Below are positions 14,315 to 15,139 of a stretch of DNA of 15,139 nt, piece by piece. The DNA is from Bacteroidota bacterium (GTDB lineage: Bacteria > Bacteroidota > Bacteroidia > Flavobacteriales_D > Crocinitomicaceae): assembly GCA_006226555.1 (NCBI GenBank), contig SBGS01000084.1:1-15139 (forward strand). The letters run 5' to 3'. The first letter of the stretch is position 1; each line of letters opens with the position of its first letter. The notes under the pieces were generated by a model that was given only the letters and a program-made list of their open reading frames with translations, did no database searches and was not told where the DNA came from. Both the position numbers and the translations under genes were made by a program.

Positions 14315-15139
14315 TTAGCTTTTCTTAAAAAATTTAAAGATTTTACGGTACCATCTATTCTGTCTTGCTTCTTCTTTGAACTTTTCTGTGTTATCCTCTA
14401 CGTAGCCATCTCCATAACCATAACCATAGCCGTAACCGTAACCATAGCCGTAAATTGAACTCTTGCTGGATTGAACACCATTCAAGATTACATTTAAAGA
14501 GCGTAGTTGCTGCATTTCGAATAATTCACGAACCCGAACTGCAAAATTTCGTTTAGAGTAATGCGATTTAAATACATAGATCGGAATATCAGCCTCCGTA
14601 AGGTTTTTAACTCCATCCGAAACTAGTCCTACCGGAGGGTTATCAATGATCACCACATCATATCTTTCCTTCAGGTCGTTCACAATAGATTTAAAGCTAT
14701 CACTTAAGATCAGCTCAGATGGATTTGGAGGTATCGGACCGGCGGTAATGAAATCAAATGTTTCCATACTTGAATTCTGAATACACTGATCCAATGTCGA
14801 TTGTCCCACAATAAGTGAGCTCATACCATGCGTGTTGTCCGCATTCATTCCTAGGTGGATCTTTGGTTTACGCATATCAAGATCCAACAGGATCACGCGC
14901 TTTCCTGACATTGCGATGATTCCTCCCAGATTCAATGCTACAAATGTTTTCCCTTCACCTGAGATCGAAGAAGAAATAGCGATCGTTTTATAGTTTGGAT
15001 TGATGTAACTAAGATTTGTTCTGATCTTACGCATGGCCTCTGCCATAATAGATTTAGGGGCTTCTGCGACTATCAGCTGCGAGAACTCCAACTGATACTT
15101 GAACAACGGAACACCTCCAAGGATCGAAACATTCTTCGG
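14315..15139 (-). CDS. Wzc-type bacterial tyrosine kinase, C-terminal domain (partial)
   Basis: This is the cytoplasmic kinase domain of a polysaccharide co-polymerase; the coding frame is open to the right edge, so 274 C-terminal residues are visible. The visible part begins PKNVSILGGVP, the linker that normally follows the second membrane helix in Wzc proteins, then PKSIMAEAMRKIRTNLSY. The BY-kinase motifs are Walker A SSSISGEGKT (visible residues 56-65), Walker A' LLDLDMRKP (84-92) and Walker B VVIIDNPP (162-169). The tail carries seven consecutive Tyr-Gly pairs, a further GDGY, and then a basic end (KIFKFFKKS). Such proteins control the chain length and export of capsule or exopolysaccharide through cycles of autophosphorylation of the Tyr cluster. 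A TTG at 15104-15106 could be read as a start, but the preceding linker residues show the protein is longer. Confidence 0.9.
   Translation of the reverse strand, partial: PKNVSILGGVPLFKYQLEFSQLIVAEAPKSIMAEAMRKIRTNLSYINPNYKTIAISSSISGEGKTFVALNLGGIIAMSGKRVILLDLDMRKPKIHLGMNADNTHGMSSLIVGQSTLDQCIQNSSMETFDFITAGPIPPNPSELILSDSFKSIVNDLKERYDVVIIDNPPVGLVSDGVKNLTEADIPIYVFKSHYSKRNFAVRVRELFEMQQLRSLNVILNGVQSSKSSIYGYGYGYGYGYGYGDGYVEDNTEKFKEEARQNRWYRKIFKFFKKS
14411..14452 (-). repeat. Seven tandem Tyr-Gly codon pairs in the kinase tail
   Basis: Fourteen codons encode (YG)7, followed by Asp-Gly-Tyr. The hexanucleotide units are similar but vary in synonymous positions (TAC/TAT and GGC/GGT/GGA). The tract is therefore not a perfect microsatellite, although slippage could still change its length in steps of two residues. 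In BY-kinases this position holds the autophosphorylated tyrosine cluster. Confidence 0.9.

Noticed and set aside
15104..15106. TTG as the start of a stand-alone CpsD/CapB-type kinase
   Set aside because: The frame continues to the window edge with a linker (ILGGVP) typical of fused Wzc proteins, so the gene is treated as partial.
1..15139. Search for tRNA, rRNA, CRISPR repeats, insertion-sequence ends, integrase or phage genes
   Set aside because: None seen; nearly all of the window is filled by chromosomal-type genes with short gaps, and no direct-repeat array or transposase motif was found by reading.

Overview
The window reads as chromosomal core DNA from a member of the Bacteroidota, most likely a Flavobacteriia-like marine or freshwater bacterium. 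The evidence is indirect. Promoter-like TAnnTTTG boxes sit directly upstream of several starts and Shine-Dalgarno sequences are scarce. The base composition is moderately AT-rich. The gene content also fits: a bacterial GH3-family acyl-adenylate enzyme, SufS/SufE with a DUF59 partner, and a UvrA with a CPTT-type degenerate first zinc finger. I see no tRNA or rRNA genes, insertion sequences, CRISPR arrays, phage genes or toxin-antitoxin genes, and no gene-free stretch reaches 300 bases.

Layout. Positions 1-3500 (minus strand) hold the N-terminal third of an ADP-heptose epimerase-like protein (hldD type), a deoxynucleoside kinase, a secreted protein of unknown function, a GH3-family adenylating enzyme and an untracked 32-residue membrane microprotein. 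Positions 3588-5396 (minus) hold a YugP-type zinc metallopeptidase, GTP cyclohydrolase I (folE) and a 6-pyruvoyl/6-carboxy-tetrahydropterin synthase. A divergent promoter region at 5397-5477 separates these from a plus-strand block at 5478-9498: a TlyA-family rRNA methyltransferase, sufS, sufE, a DUF59 (SufT-like) protein and a FabF-type ketoacyl-ACP synthase. This block meets uvrA (9499-12303, minus) with no base between the two stop codons. Upstream of uvrA on the minus strand are a lipoprotein lytic transglycosylase, a WecA-type polyprenyl-phosphate sugar-phosphate transferase, and the C-terminal tyrosine-kinase domain of a Wzc-like capsule/exopolysaccharide co-polymerase that runs off the window.

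How the genes may work together. Wzc-like kinase, WecA-like transferase and lytic transglycosylase form an envelope polysaccharide and wall-remodelling run. uvrA is attached to its end by a one-base overlap. FolE supplies dihydroneopterin triphosphate, the substrate of the adjacent pterin synthase. The active-site spacing of that synthase matches the eukaryotic biopterin type better than the queuosine type. SufS, SufE and the DUF59 protein are the sulfur-donating and maturation end of a SUF Fe-S system. The scaffold genes (sufB, sufC, sufD) are not in the window.

Most of the window is ordinary housekeeping. The parts most worth a second look are: the GH3 enzyme translationally coupled to a secreted protein, with a tiny membrane protein upstream; the pterin synthase motif; a repeated TAnnTTTG-4nt-ATG architecture that suggests leaderless mRNAs; the (Tyr-Gly)7 tail of the kinase; and a roughly five-fold excess of GATC.
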